Assembly: GCA_944321465.1 (NCBI GenBank) | Contig: CALULL010000022.1 | Span: 1-42,942, forward strand | Source: an uncultured Bacteroides sp. | Lineage (GTDB): Bacteria; Bacteroidota; Bacteroidia; Bacteroidales; Bacteroidaceae | Direction: 5' to 3' | Length of the DNA stretch: 42,942 nt | Shown here: positions 8,451 to 17,422 of the stretch, in pieces | How the letters are laid out: each line of letters begins with the position of its first letter | Numbering within the stretch: position 1 is the stretch's first letter | The notes under the pieces: model-generated | What the model saw: only the letters and a program-made list of their open reading frames with translations | Told to the model about the DNA's origin: nothing | Database searches by the model: none | Made by a program: the position numbers and the translations under genes

Positions 8451-9527
8451 TCAGAGCTGCGTGGTCTTGTCGATGAGGTAGAAGTCGAGCAGCGTCATGG
8501 CGGCCATCGCTTCCACTATGGGCACCGCGCGTGGCAACACGCAGGGGTCGTGGCGGCCCCGGGCCTTCAGGGTGGTGTCCACACCGTCGATGTTCACCGT
8601 GTGCTGCTCCATGAGCACCGTGGCCACGGGCTTGAAGGCCACGCGGAAGTAGATGTCCTGTCCGTTGCTGATGCCTCCTTGTATGCCTCCCGAGTGGTTG
8701 GTGTGTGTCATGATGCGTCCGCCGTTGTTGTAGAACACATCGTTCTGTTCCGAGCCTTTCTGTTTCAGCCCCTTGAAACCGTCTCCGTACTCGAAGGCCT
8801 TGGCTGCGTTGATGCTCAGCATGCCCGAGGCCAGTGCCGATTGCAGTTTGCCGAACACGGGTTGTCCCAGGCCGATGGGGCAGCCCTTGATGACGCAGGT
8901 CACCACGCCTCCTATGGTGTCGCCTTCGGCCTTCACCTGTTCGATGTAGGCGGCCATCTCTTGTGCCTTCTGCGGGTCGGGGCAGCGCACGGGGTTGTCC
9001 TCCACCAGGCTGAGGTCGTAGGCGGTGTAGTTCTCTTCCAGCCGTATGGGACCTACCTGCGAGGTGTAGGCGGTGATGCTGATGCCCAGCTTGCGCAGGG
9101 CCAGCTTGGCCAGCGCACCGCCCACCACGCGGGAGATGGTCTCGCGGGCCGACGAGCGTCCGCCGCCACGGTAATCGCGTATGCCGTACTTCACCCGGTA
9201 GGTGTAGTCGGCGTGCGAGGGGCGGTAGACCTTGCGCAGTTCGTCGTAGTCCTTGGTGTTCTGGTTGCGGTTCCACACGATGAAGCCTATGGGGCAGCCT
9301 GTGGACTTGCCCTCGAATATGCCCGAGAGAAACTCCACCTCGTCCGGCTCCTGTCGCGAGGAGGTGAGCGACGACTGTCCCGGGCGGCGGCGTGCCAGTT
9401 CGGCCTGCACGAAGCCCACGTCGATGTTGATGCCAGAGGGGTATCCGTCGATGACTCCCCCGATGCCTTTGCCGTGCGACTCGCCGAAGCTCGTCAGGCG
9501 AAAGATGTTTCCAAATGAGTTGAACAT
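8451..9527 (-). CDS. aroC: Chorismate synthase
   Basis: Last step of the shikimate pathway: EPSP to chorismate, using reduced FMN. The 358-residue protein starts [20 protein letters not shown], which contains the first signature (GESHG) with its invariant His. [38 protein letters not shown] and the C-terminal [18 protein letters not shown] are further family signatures. ATG 9527 is the only sensible start. aroC is transcribed away from the plus-strand gene at 9867 and probably leads the aroC-dipeptidase-aroB group, although a 230-bp gap with a repeat array separates it from the peptidase. Confidence 0.97.
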   Translation of the reverse strand: MFNSFGNIFRLTSFGESHGKGIGGVIDGYPSGINIDVGFVQAELARRRPGQSSLTSSRQEPDEVEFLSGIFEGKSTGCPIGFIVWNRNQNTKDYDELRKVYRPSHADYTYRVKYGIRDYRGGGRSSARETISRVVGGALAKLALRKLGISITAYTSQVGPIRLEENYTAYDLSLVEDNPVRCPDPQKAQEMAAYIEQVKAEGDTIGGVVTCVIKGCPIGLGQPVFGKLQSALASGMLSINAAKAFEYGDGFKGLKQKGSEQNDVFYNNGGRIMTHTNHSGGIQGGISNGQDIYFRVAFKPVATVLMEQHTVNIDGVDTTLKARGRHDPCVLPRAVPIVEAMAAMTLLDFYLIDKTTQL

Positions 9528-9789
9528 AGTTGATGTGCTTTAGAGTTAGTAAAATCCGTTGCTTTGCGAGGAGTGCGCGTGGCCGGGGGTGTCTGGCATC
9601 CTGGCGGGGCATTTCCTTTTCGCCCTCTAAAGATAGGCATATTTTTCGGTAACCTGTTCGTCTCTGCGGCGTTTTTTCTCTTATTGAGTTTTTTTGGCAT
9701 AGGCTGGCGCAGGTTTGCCCGGTTTTTTGCCGGTTTTGGCCGTGTGGGGTGCGGGCGGTAGGCGGACGGGTCCGGAGGTGGCTGCAGTT

Positions 9790-9821
9790 TTTGGCTGTTT
9801 GCACAACAATACGTAATTTTG
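9790..9821 (+). promoter_or_regulatory. Promoter for the 9867 gene
   Basis: TTTG at 9790-9793 and TAATTTTG at 9814-9821 with a 20-bp spacer match the Bacteroidetes -33/-7 consensus. The GTG start at 9867 is about 45 bp downstream, with a purine-rich AAGGAGGGA just before it. The rest of the 9528-9866 gap shows no gene; one sequence resembling a single 22-bp repeat unit lies near 9710-9735. Confidence 0.7.
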
Positions 9822-9866
9822 CGCGTTCTAATAGGTTGAACGGAAACAAGAAGGAGGGACAGCGAC

Positions 9867-10301
9867 GTGTGGATACTTGTCATAGCCTTGGTGGTGCTGG
9901 CACTCGTGGCAACTGCGGCAAACCGTTTGCACGGGCGTAGGGCCGATGGTGGCGGACGGGCCGATGCCCCCGGTGTCGGGGGCGAGGCAGCAGGTGCGCT
10001 TTCGGGCGAGTGTTGCGGCCAACATGCCGTGTGCGAGCGCGACAGCCTGCTGGCCGCTGTGAGCCGTCGCGTGGAGTATTACGACGACGAAGATCTCGAC
10101 CGCTATGCCGGCACGCCCCCGGGGAGCTATACGCCTGCCCAGGTAGAGGAGTTCCGCGAGGTGTTCTACACCATGCAGGAGGCCGACGTGCCCGGCTGGG
10201 TGCGCAGCCTGCAACTGCGTGGCATCGCTTTGCCCGACGAGTTGCGCGACGAGGTGTTGCTCGTGGTGGGCGAACGCCGTCGGGAGGTTTCGCGTCCTTA
10301 G
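9867..10301 (+). CDS. Small single-span membrane protein of unknown function
   Basis: 144 residues with an N-terminal hydrophobic segment (ILVIALVVLALVATAA) that works as a membrane anchor or uncleaved signal, an Arg/Gly-rich linker, and a soluble C-terminal half. The linker ends in a Cys/His cluster, ECCGQHAVCERDSLL (about residues 48-62), followed by a Glu/Asp-rich part (VEYYDDEDLDRYAG) and FREVFYTMQEADVPGWVRSL. I do not recognise a characterised family; homologues with the same Cys cluster probably exist in Bacteroides. The GTG start is chosen for its good spacing to AAGGAGGGA and the promoter at 9790. It is 76 bp upstream of a metal-transporter permease, so a metal-related role is possible but unproven. 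Confidence 0.75.
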   Translation: MWILVIALVVLALVATAANRLHGRRADGGGRADAPGVGGEAAGALSGECCGQHAVCERDSLLAAVSRRVEYYDDEDLDRYAGTPPGSYTPAQVEEFREVFYTMQEADVPGWVRSLQLRGIALPDELRDEVLLVVGERRREVSRP

Positions 10302-10377
10302 TCTTTCTTGCTTTTCCCGGTCGGCTCTTTCCCGTGAGGAGGGTGGTGCACCGCCGTTCGCTACTTTGAGTTTATTT

Positions 10378-11193
10378 ATGGATTTGTTGCAGTACACATT
10401 CTTTCAGAACGCCTTGTTGGGTAGCCTGCTGGCAAGCATTGCCTGCGGGTTGGTGGGCACCTACATCGTGGCTCGTCGGCTGGTGTTCATCAGCGGGGGG
10501 CTGACACATGCCTCTTTCGGCGGCATCGGCCTGGGGCTTTACCTGGGTGTCCCGCCTCTGCTGACGGCAGCCGCCTTTGCCGTCCTGTCGGCCTTCGGCG
10601 TGGAGTGGCTGGGCAAGCGGAGCGAGATGCGCGAGGACTCGGCCATAGCCGTGTTCTGGACCCTGGGCATGGCGGTGGGTGTCATCTTCACTTTCTTGTC
10701 GCCGGGCTTCGCGCCCGACCTCTCGGCCTATCTCTTCGGGAACATTCTCACCATAACCAGGGCCGACCTCGCGGTGCTGGCCGTGTTGTGCGTGGTGCTG
10801 GCGGTGTTCTTCGGGCTTTTCTTCCGTGTCATTGTCGGCATAGCGTTCGACCGCGAGTTTGCCCGTTCCCAGGGATTGCCCGTGCGGCTTTTCGAGTATC
10901 TGCTCATGATGTTCATAGCTCTCACCATCGTGGGCTGCCTGCGCATGGTGGGCATCGTGCTGGCCATTTCGCTGCTTACCATTCCGCAGATGACGGCCAA
11001 CCTCTTCACAAGCCGTTTCGGGCATATCGTCTGGCTGTCGGTGCTGTTGGGCTACGTAGGCTGCCTGGGCGGCCTCTACCTTTCGTTTAAGCAGAATGTG
11101 CCCTCGGGGGCGTGCATCATATTTGTCTCGATAATCATCTACGTGGTATGCAAAGCCGTAAAGACTCTTTACTCCAAGTATGCTTCGGCATAG
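10378..11193 (+). CDS. Metal (zinc/manganese-type) ABC transporter permease, ZnuB-like
   Basis: 271-residue polytopic membrane protein of the ABC-3 family. The start MDLLQYTFFQNALLGSLLA is typical for ZnuB/MntB-type permeases, as is the early segment GLVGTYIVARRLVFISGGLTH; about eight hydrophobic helices follow (for instance VLAVLCVVLAVFFGLFFRVI and LLMMFIALTIVGCLRMVGIV). ATG 10378 is chosen over upstream in-frame codons because it begins at the family N-terminus. The permease would form the channel of a zinc or manganese importer, but no ATPase or solute-binding gene lies in the window, so partners must be encoded elsewhere. Its 3' end overlaps the next gene by 46 bp, which indicates co-transcription. 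Confidence 0.88.
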   Translation: MDLLQYTFFQNALLGSLLASIACGLVGTYIVARRLVFISGGLTHASFGGIGLGLYLGVPPLLTAAAFAVLSAFGVEWLGKRSEMREDSAIAVFWTLGMAVGVIFTFLSPGFAPDLSAYLFGNILTITRADLAVLAVLCVVLAVFFGLFFRVIVGIAFDREFARSQGLPVRLFEYLLMMFIALTIVGCLRMVGIVLAISLLTIPQMTANLFTSRFGHIVWLSVLLGYVGCLGGLYLSFKQNVPSGACIIFVSIIIYVVCKAVKTLYSKYASA

Positions 11194-14189
11194 CCGCTTG
11201 TGTGCTGTCGGCGTTGGTCGTGGCCGGGTGCTCCACGCGCAAGAACACGCGCGGCACACGCTTCTACCATGCCATGACGACGCGCTTCAACGTCTACTTC
11301 AACGGCAATGAAGCCTACAAGGAGGGACTGAAGGAGCAGGAAGACGGTAATAAGGATAACTACATGGAGATGTTGCCCCTTTACCCGGTGGGGAACAAGG
11401 AGACTGCCGCGCTGGGCGGCGGAAACTTCGACCGTGCCATCGAGAAGGCCCAGAAGGCCATACGGCGGCATTCCATCAAGCGCAAACCTACGCGCCGCCC
11501 CGGCAGGGCCTATTCCGAGAAGTACAAACGCTGGCTCTCGCGCAAGGAGTTCAATCCCTTCATGCACAACGCCTGGATGCTGCTGGGCAAGGCGCAGTAC
11601 CAGAAGGGCAGTTTCGAGGAAGCCGCCGCGACCTTCTCCTACATAGCCCGCCTCTACCAGGTGCAGCCCGAAATCAGTTCCGAAGCTATGATATGGCAGG
11701 CGCGGTGCTACTCGGCCATGGGCTGGTTCTACGATGCCGAGGACGTGCTGGGACGGGTCAACAGCGATAGCCTGCCTGCCTCGCTCAATGTGCCCTACAC
11801 GTCGGCAATGGCCAGCTCGTTGCTCGAAGGGGGGCGTTTCCGCGAGGCCATCCCCTACGTGCAGCAGACCGCCCGCCACGAACGTAGCTCCCGTCAGAAG
11901 GCACGCAACTACTACCTGCTGGGCCAACTGTACCAGCACACCGGGCAGACGGCAGAAGCCTACGATGCCTTCCGCCGCGTCGTCCGGCTCAGTCCGCCCT
12001 ACGAGTTGGAGCTGAGCGCACGCATACGGCAGACCGAAGTGATGCCCGCCACCTCGGACGAGAGCCGGAAGAAGGTGGTGAAGAGGCTTGAAAAGCTGGC
12101 CCGCCAAGGCAAGAACGAGGAGTACCTGGACCAGATTTACTACGCCCTGGGCAACGTACACCTGGCGGGAGGCGACACGGCGGAGGCCGTCAAGGCTTAT
12201 TGCCTGGGCGTGGAGAAAAGCACCCGCAGCGGCGTGGAGAAGGGCATCGTGCAGCTTTCGCTCGGCAACCTCTACTGGGACATGGGCGAGTTCTCCAAGG
12301 CACGCGACTCCTATGCCGACGCCATAGGCCTGCTGGGGCAGGAGCACGAAGCCTACAAGGAGGTGATGCACCGCTCGGAGGTGCTCGACGCACTGACGCC
12401 CCACACCGAGGCCATCGAGCTGCAAGACAGTCTTCAGACCCTGGCCGCCATGCCCGAAGAGGAACGCATGAAGGTGATAGAGAACATCATAGCCGAAGTG
12501 AAGAAGCGCGAGGAGGCCGAACGCAAGGCCGCCGAGGAGGCTGAGATGGAGGCCCGCCGCCAACAGGCACTGGAGACCGCCAACGCCCTGCGCCCACAGA
12601 CGACGCAACCCACCGTCACCGCACCTACCGGCGGCAAGCAAGAGTGGTACTTCTACAACCCCCAGCTCGTGCAGCAGGGCAAGCAGGAGTTCCTGCGCAC
12701 CTGGGGCAACCGCAAGCTGGAGGACAACTGGCGGCGGAGGAACAAGACGGTCGTCTCGCTCGACGACTTCGAGGAGATAGACTACAGCGAGGACGACGAA
12801 GCCGCCGCCGACTCGCTGGGGGCGGGAAGTGCCGTGCCCGACAGCCTGGCGGCCACTCCAGGTGGACAGGCGGGAGGTGCCTCGCCCGACAGCGTAGCCA
12901 ACCAGCTGCACGACCCGCAGTACTACCTTGCCCAGATACCCCTCACCGAAGAGGCCATGCAGCAGAGCAACGCCTTGCTGGCCGACGGCCTGTTCAACGC
13001 GGGCGTTATCTTCCGCGAGCAGATGCACAGCCTCTCGCGCAGCAAGCTCGCCTTCGACCGTCTCGTCACCCGCTTCCCCGACTATGCTCAGGCCGACGTG
13101 GCCTACTACCACCTCTTCCTGCTGGAGCTTGAGGCCGACTACCGCGACAGTGCCAACGGCCCCCTCTACCGCCAGCGGGCCGAGGCTTACCGCGACACGT
13201 TGCTCCGACGCTACCCCGACAGCCGCTACGCACGCATCCTGTCCGATCCCGACTTCACCGGCAACGCCATGTATGGCCGCCAGCGCGAGGACTCGCTCTA
13301 CGCCCTCACCTATCGGAACTTCCTGAAGGGCGACTACGCCGCCGTGACCGGGGCCGACAGCCTCTCAGCCCTGCGCTACCCCCTGGGCAAGAACCGCCCC
13401 AAGTTCGTCTTCCTCGATGCCGCCGTACAGTTGCAGCAGGGCAACCGGGCGGGCTTCCTCGAAGGGCTGAAGACGGTGGTGCAGGAGTATCCCGACAACG
13501 AGATAACCGACCTGGCCGCCCACATCCTGAAGGGCGTTCAGGAGGGTCGCCTGCTACAGGCCGGTGCCAACAGCTTCGGGAGCATCTGGGAGCGGCGCAG
13601 TGCCGAGTTCGAGGTGGGCAACCTCATGGGCGACAGCCTGGGCGTGCTGCCCCCCGACAGCGCCTTCAGCGGCGAGCGCAACGCCCCCTTCGTCTTCCTG
13701 CTGGCCTACGAGGAAGGCAAGGTGAACGAGGACATGCTGCTCTACGAGGTGGCAAGCTACAACTTCTCCACCTTCCTGGTGAAGAACTTCGACATGGAGT
13801 TCACCCACGAGCGCGGCATAGGCATGTTGGTCATCCGCCCCTTCAGCAACTACGACGAGGCCCACCAGTACTTCCGCCGCCTCTACGCCGACCCCCACAT
13901 GGCCGAGCGACTGGCAGGGATGCGGGCCGTCCTCATCTCGGAGGACAACTACGCCACCATGCTGCGCAGCTACAGTTTCGACGACTACGACGCCTTCTAC
14001 CGCAAGCACTTCTCCATCATACCCGAACTTGAGCTGAAGGGCTACACCCTCGACGAGCCGTTGCAGAACCTGCCCGAGGAGAAGCCCGAGGGCGAAGGAG
14101 GCGGCGAGAGCGACGAAGAAGGCGGCGGAGTGGAGTTTGACGACGGCGGAGGTGCCGTGGACGATGGCGGAGTGATATTCGAGGACTGA
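11148..14189 (+). CDS. SprE/PorW-like tetratricopeptide-repeat lipoprotein
   Basis: About 1,013 residues. The start at ATG 11148 (MQSRKDSLLQV) gives a lipoprotein signal with lipobox VVAGC (Cys28). After it comes the segment TRFNVYFNGNEAYKEGL and the GNKDNYMEMLPLYPVGNKE signature of the Bacteroidetes SprE/PorW-type family, then helical TPR arrays (about residues 125-450), a Glu/Arg-rich coiled coil (about 435-485), a low-complexity linker (about 555-605) and more TPR-like repeats. The C-terminus is a Glu/Asp/Gly-rich acidic tail. PorW/SprE are accessory lipoproteins of the type IX secretion system in Porphyromonas and Flavobacterium; in species without that system the homologue's role is unknown. 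It overlaps the permease gene, so it is translated from the same message. Family call is from memory of the N-terminal signature. Confidence 0.8.
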   Translation: MQSRKDSLLQVCFGIAACVLSALVVAGCSTRKNTRGTRFYHAMTTRFNVYFNGNEAYKEGLKEQEDGNKDNYMEMLPLYPVGNKETAALGGGNFDRAIEKAQKAIRRHSIKRKPTRRPGRAYSEKYKRWLSRKEFNPFMHNAWMLLGKAQYQKGSFEEAAATFSYIARLYQVQPEISSEAMIWQARCYSAMGWFYDAEDVLGRVNSDSLPASLNVPYTSAMASSLLEGGRFREAIPYVQQTARHERSSRQKARNYYLLGQLYQHTGQTAEAYDAFRRVVRLSPPYELELSARIRQTEVMPATSDESRKKVVKRLEKLARQGKNEEYLDQIYYALGNVHLAGGDTAEAVKAYCLGVEKSTRSGVEKGIVQLSLGNLYWDMGEFSKARDSYADAIGLLGQEHEAYKEVMHRSEVLDALTPHTEAIELQDSLQTLAAMPEEERMKVIENIIAEVKKREEAERKAAEEAEMEARRQQALETANALRPQTTQPTVTAPTGGKQEWYFYNPQLVQQGKQEFLRTWGNRKLEDNWRRRNKTVVSLDDFEEIDYSEDDEAAADSLGAGSAVPDSLAATPGGQAGGASPDSVANQLHDPQYYLAQIPLTEEAMQQSNALLADGLFNAGVIFREQMHSLSRSKLAFDRLVTRFPDYAQADVAYYHLFLLELEADYRDSANGPLYRQRAEAYRDTLLRRYPDSRYARILSDPDFTGNAMYGRQREDSLYALTYRNFLKGDYAAVTGADSLSALRYPLGKNRPKFVFLDAAVQLQQGNRAGFLEGLKTVVQEYPDNEITDLAAHILKGVQEGRLLQAGANSFGSIWERRSAEFEVGNLMGDSLGVLPPDSAFSGERNAPFVFLLAYEEGKVNEDMLLYEVASYNFSTFLVKNFDMEFTHERGIGMLVIRPFSNYDEAHQYFRRLYADPHMAERLAGMRAVLISEDNYATMLRSYSFDDYDAFYRKHFSIIPELELKGYTLDEPLQNLPEEKPEGEGGGESDEEGGGVEFDDGGGAVDDGGVIFED

Positions 14190-14228
14190 CGGAGAGGGAC
14201 GCTGCTCCCCGGACACGCCTTGGCGGCG

Positions 14229-14276
14229 CGGGCGGCACACGGAGGTCGGGAACGGACGGCCCCTGTGTGCCGCCCG
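14229..14276 (+). terminator. Long inverted repeat after the TPR lipoprotein gene
   Basis: A 12-bp perfect inverted repeat, CGGGCGGCACAC (14229-14240) and GTGTGCCGCCCG (14265-14276), lies 40 bp past the stop codon. There is no U tract, so it may be an RNA 3'-end protector or a Rho-dependent site rather than an intrinsic terminator. No gene is seen in 14190-14749. Confidence 0.5.
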
Positions 14277-14430
14277 CGTTGTCTGTACGCGCTCCGGGCG
14301 GCGGGCAGGGTGACCGCCGGGCCGACCTTCCCGGGCACGGTGGGGAGCACGACCGGGGTGCCGGATATGATACCTATATAATAAGGTGTAGATTCTCTAC
14401 CCAGCGCGGCACACTCCGCTCCCGTTTTCT

Positions 14431-14559
14431 GCCGAACGCTTCTCCAGCCGCTGCCGAACGCTTCTCCAGCAGGCTGCCGAACGCTTCTCCAGCCAGCTGC
14501 CGAACGCTTCTCCAGCCAGCTGCCGAACGCTTCTCCAGCCAGCTGCCGAACGCTTCTCC
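14431..14559. repeat. 23-bp tandem repeat, six units
   Basis: GCCGAACGCTTCTCC begins at 14431, 14453, 14476, 14499, 14522 and 14545 (spacing 22, then 23 four times). The connecting bases are AGCCAGCT in the last full units and vary in the first two. Because 23 is not a multiple of three and no start or conserved protein is evident, it is treated as non-coding. It is a different sequence from the 22-bp hairpin arrays. Confidence 0.9.
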
Positions 14560-14749
14560 CAAATATAGTGGTATTCCCCTCCCGATTGCAGCCTCGCGCT
14601 GCCCCGATATCCTGTCACGCTCCGGCGACAGCATACCGCCATAAGCCACGGCGGCATACCGTCTCGTGCGTCATGACAGTATGCCGTCGTGGGGTGTAGA
14701 TGGAAAGAGGCAGCGGCGGAAGCCGTGCGCGGGGAGCGGGGCGGGCGCG

Positions 14750-15451
14750 TCAGCCTATCAGCTTGCGCAGGGCCGCGTCCGGGGCCTGGGGAAACAGCCG
14801 GTGGAGGTGGGCAAGGATTGCGTCGTAGGACTCCTGCGGCGAGCACCCGGCGTTCAGCGTGCCGTAGAGGGCCTCGGGGGTGGTGTAGCGTGCCACGCCC
14901 CAGCCGTAGGGCCGTCCGTGGCGGTCGACGTTGTACTCAAAGTCGGCTATCACCACGTGCAGCCCCATCATCAACCGCGTCAGTACGGGGTCGAGCGACA
15001 GGCGGGTCTCCATCGGGGCGCGGTCCACCAGGTCGTCCGCGCTGCGTCGGCCCCGTCGGCGGTCCAGCCCGAGCAGGTGCCGCAGGTCGTGCACCGTCAC
15101 GCGGCCTTCGCTCCAGATGGTCTGCAGCACCACGTCGTCCAGTGCCGCCGTGTCCTCGTCCTTGGCGTAGCGGCGCGAGCGGCGGTAGTTCAGCAGGTGG
15201 GGCAGCCACTGCAGGCTGACGTATCCGGCCTTCTTGTTGAACACCTTGCCGTAGGCGCAGTGTCCTTCGCGTATCACCGGCCCTTTCCATTCCCAGGGGC
15301 CTTCCTCGTCGGTGAACCAGTATTCGCGCGGCGTGTGCTCCTCGACGGAGAAGCCCGCCACGCCGCAGCGGAAGAAGGGCAGGAAGCCCAGCCTCAGGGC
15401 CAGCCGTTCCAGGTCGGCCGCGCTGCGCAGAGTGTCGTCGTTGTGTGTCAT
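14750..15451 (-). CDS. AlkZ-related winged-helix protein
   Basis: 233 residues beginning MTHNDDTLRSAADLERLALRL. The segments LGFLPFFRCGVAGFSVEE, GPWEWKGPVIREGHCAYGK and FNKKAGYVSLQWLPHLLNYR match, as I recall, small proteins annotated 'AlkZ-related', distantly like the YcaQ/AlkZ glycosylases that unhook DNA crosslinks. A helix-turn-helix-like part (IWSEGRVTVHDLRHLLGL) follows at about residues 110-130, and the end carries GWGVARYTTPEALYG. The catalytic QxQ/QxD motif of true AlkZ is not seen, so glycosylase activity should not be assumed. It is divergent from porX with a 326-bp shared upstream region that holds a 22-bp repeat array. Confidence 0.75.
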   Translation of the reverse strand: MTHNDDTLRSAADLERLALRLGFLPFFRCGVAGFSVEEHTPREYWFTDEEGPWEWKGPVIREGHCAYGKVFNKKAGYVSLQWLPHLLNYRRSRRYAKDEDTAALDDVVLQTIWSEGRVTVHDLRHLLGLDRRRGRRSADDLVDRAPMETRLSLDPVLTRLMMGLHVVIADFEYNVDRHGRPYGWGVARYTTPEALYGTLNAGCSPQESYDAILAHLHRLFPQAPDAALRKLIG

Positions 15452-15522
15452 GTGTCGTTGTCGTTTTAGTCCGTCGTCCGGCGGAAGTCGTCCCCGTCGG
15501 CAGGGCAGGGTGTCCGATGCCC

Positions 15523-15530
15523 CAAAAGTA
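15523..15530 (-). promoter_or_regulatory. -7 promoter box of the AlkZ-related gene
   Basis: Minus-strand TACTTTTG, about 72 bp upstream of the ATG at 15451; no convincing -33 element. Confidence 0.5.
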
Positions 15531-15599
15531 GCAATATCTTCCGTTCATCGGCTGTTAATAAGTCCTATAAATGCCCCGGGCGCGGGCGTTCCCGGGCAC

Positions 15600-15687
15600 A
15601 CCTCTGCCCCCATGCGGGCACACCTCTGCGCCGCCGGTGGCAGACCTTTGCGCCATCGGCGGCGCACCTTTGCCCGCCCGGGGCGCG
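15600..15687 (+). repeat. 22-bp hairpin tandem array, locus 3 (four units)
   Basis: Units start at 15600, 15622, 15644 and 15666, exactly 22 bp apart (ACCTCTGCC, ACCTCTGCG, ACCTTTGCG, ACCTTTGCC). Arms include TGCCC/GGGCA in the first unit and TGCGCC (15649) with GGCGCA (15661) in the third. It ends about 40 bp upstream of the porX -7 box. Confidence 0.8.
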
Positions 15688-15727
15688 AAAGTGGGCCGCC
15701 GGGCGCGGCATTCTGTGACTTTTTGCT

Positions 15728-15735
15728 TACCTTTG
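15728..15735 (+). promoter_or_regulatory. -7 promoter box of porX
   Basis: TACCTTTG, matching TAnnTTTG, 43 bp upstream of the porX ATG. The flanking bases (TTACCTTTGCC) are also what repeat units of the neighbouring array look like. Confidence 0.6.
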
Positions 15736-15777
15736 CCTACCCATCCCGGGGGAAACCGGAAAAAGGAGACTGGAGAT

Positions 15778-17352
15778 ATGAAGAAAGACAAACTGCTGTG
15801 GGTCGACGACGAGATAGGGCTGCTGCGCCCGCACATCCTGTTCCTGCAAGGCAAGGGGTACGACGTGGACACGGTGACCAACGGGCAGGATGCCCTGGAC
15901 CGCTGCCGCGAGACGACCTACGACCTGATATTCCTCGACGAGAACATGCCGGGGCTGAGCGGGCTGGAGACGCTGTCGCTCATCAAGGACATCTGCCCCG
16001 CCGTCCCGGTGGTGATGATTACCAAGAGCGAGGAGGAGAACATCATGGACATGGCCATCGGGAAGAAGATTGCCGACTATCTGATAAAGCCTGTCAACCC
16101 CAACCAGATACTGCTGTCGCTGAAGAAGAACCTGCACCAGCGCGACATCGTGAGCGAGGCGGCGCAGAGCGCCTACCAGCAGGACTTCGGACGGATAGGC
16201 ATGCGCATCAGCGACTCGCTGGAGGCCGAGGAGTGGAAAGAGCTGTACCGCCGCCTGGTCTATTGGGAGCTGGAGCTGGAGGCGGCCGAAGGGCCCATGA
16301 GCGAGATGCTGGCCATGCAGAAGGCCGAGGCCAACGCCGCCTTTGCCAAGTTCGTGAAGCGGGAGTACCCGCGCTGGATGGCCGGCATGGACCCGCGTGC
16401 CCCGCAGTCGGTTCAGGAGGCCCGCCCGCTGATGAGTCCCGACCTGTTCAAGCGCAAGCTGTTCCCCATGCTCGACCAAGGGGAGAAGGTCTTCTTCGTC
16501 TTGCTGGACAACTTCCGCTACGACCAGTGGCGCGTGGTGGCACGCGAGGTCTCGCAGTCGTTCGCGGTGGACGAGCAGCTCTACTTCAGCATCCTGCCAA
16601 CGGCCACGCAGTATGCCCGCAACGCGATATTCTCGGGGCTGATGCCCGACCAGATAGCTCGGATGTTCCCCTCGCTGTGGGTGGACGAGGACGACGAGGA
16701 GAGCAAGAACCTCAACGAGGCCCCGCTGATACAGACGCTCATCGAACGCTTCCGCCGCAACGACAGCTTCTCCTACCACAAGATAAACGACGCGGCTGCA
16801 GCCGAGCGGCTCGTGGCACAGCTGCCCTCGCTGGAGCGGAACAGCCTGAACGTGGCTGTGTTCAACTTCATCGACATGCTGAGCCACAGCCGGACGGAGA
16901 GCAAGATGATACGCGAGCTGGCCTCGACCGAGGCGGCCTACCGCAGCATCACCCTGTCGTGGTACAGACATTCGCCCCTGAGCGAGCTGATGCGCGAGCT
17001 GGCCGCGCGGCGCTGGAAGGTGGTGCTCACGACCGACCACGGCAGCATACGGGTGTCCACCCCCGTCAAGGTGCAGAGCCAAAACAAGGAAATCAACACG
17101 AACTTGCGCTACAAGCTGTCGCGCCACATGACGTACAACCCCAAACAGGTGTTCGAGGTGCTGCGCCCCTCCGACTTGCACCTGCCTTCGCCCAACGTCA
17201 GTACGAAGTACATCTTTGCCACGGGCAAGGACTACTTTGTCTATCCCAACAACTACAATTACTACGTCTCCTACTATTCGGACACCTTTCAGCACGGAGG
17301 AATATCGATGGAGGAGATGCTGATACCGCTCGTCACGCTGACGCCTCTCTGA
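15778..17352 (+). CDS. porX: PorX-type response regulator with alkaline-phosphatase-superfamily (PglZ-like) effector domain
   Basis: 524 residues, close to known PorX length. Residues 1-118 are a receiver domain: acidic pocket D10/D11, phospho-acceptor D54 ([10 protein letters not shown]), T82 and K104. A helical linker (about 120-215) leads to an alkaline-phosphatase-superfamily domain with putative zinc ligands D244 ([10 protein letters not shown]), Thr in LPTATQYA (275 or 277), D366 and H370 (FIDMLSH), D420/H421 (TTDHG) and H506 (QHGG). In Porphyromonas PorX controls type IX secretion genes with histidine kinase PorY, and its effector domain is a phosphodiesterase. No kinase gene is adjacent. 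ATG 15778 follows AGGAGACTGGAGAT. tsaE follows after 70 bp. All expected catalytic residues appear present. Whether this organism has a type IX system cannot be seen here. Confidence 0.9.
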   Translation: MKKDKLLWVDDEIGLLRPHILFLQGKGYDVDTVTNGQDALDRCRETTYDLIFLDENMPGLSGLETLSLIKDICPAVPVVMITKSEEENIMDMAIGKKIADYLIKPVNPNQILLSLKKNLHQRDIVSEAAQSAYQQDFGRIGMRISDSLEAEEWKELYRRLVYWELELEAAEGPMSEMLAMQKAEANAAFAKFVKREYPRWMAGMDPRAPQSVQEARPLMSPDLFKRKLFPMLDQGEKVFFVLLDNFRYDQWRVVAREVSQSFAVDEQLYFSILPTATQYARNAIFSGLMPDQIARMFPSLWVDEDDEESKNLNEAPLIQTLIERFRRNDSFSYHKINDAAAAERLVAQLPSLERNSLNVAVFNFIDMLSHSRTESKMIRELASTEAAYRSITLSWYRHSPLSELMRELAARRWKVVLTTDHGSIRVSTPVKVQSQNKEINTNLRYKLSRHMTYNPKQVFEVLRPSDLHLPSPNVSTKYIFATGKDYFVYPNNYNYYVSYYSDTFQHGGISMEEMLIPLVTLTPL

Positions 17353-17422
17353 GCGCGATGTGCTGTGCACAGGGGCAGTATCCGTGCGGACGGCTTGGAC
17401 AAACATAATTATTGTACACGAT

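Noticed and set aside
8289-9518. Plus-strand open frame opposite aroC
   Set aside because: Shadow of aroC; Val/Gly/His-rich composition typical of antisense of G+C-rich genes, and it starts inside the repeat array.
11169-13112. Long minus-strand open frame opposite the TPR lipoprotein gene
   Set aside because: It is the antisense of a G+C-rich coding gene, has no recognisable motifs and no promoter, and the plus-strand frame has a clear lipobox and family signatures.
14397-14846. Repeat protein encoded by the 23-bp tandem repeat on the minus strand
   Set aside because: A 23-bp period shifts the frame with each unit, so no peptide repeat would be kept; no start signal or homology was seen.
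15600-15687. CRISPR array
   Set aside because: Units are 22 bp with no separate constant repeats and spacers; the whole unit is degenerate and no cas genes are present.
15778-17352. PglZ gene as part of a BREX or phage-growth-limitation defence system
   Set aside because: The protein carries an N-terminal receiver domain and matches PorX in length and motifs; no brx or pgl genes flank it.
15312-17408. Long alternative plus-strand frame across porX
   Set aside because: Low-complexity Arg/Gly/Ala-rich translation; the receiver and phosphatase motifs are all in the other frame.
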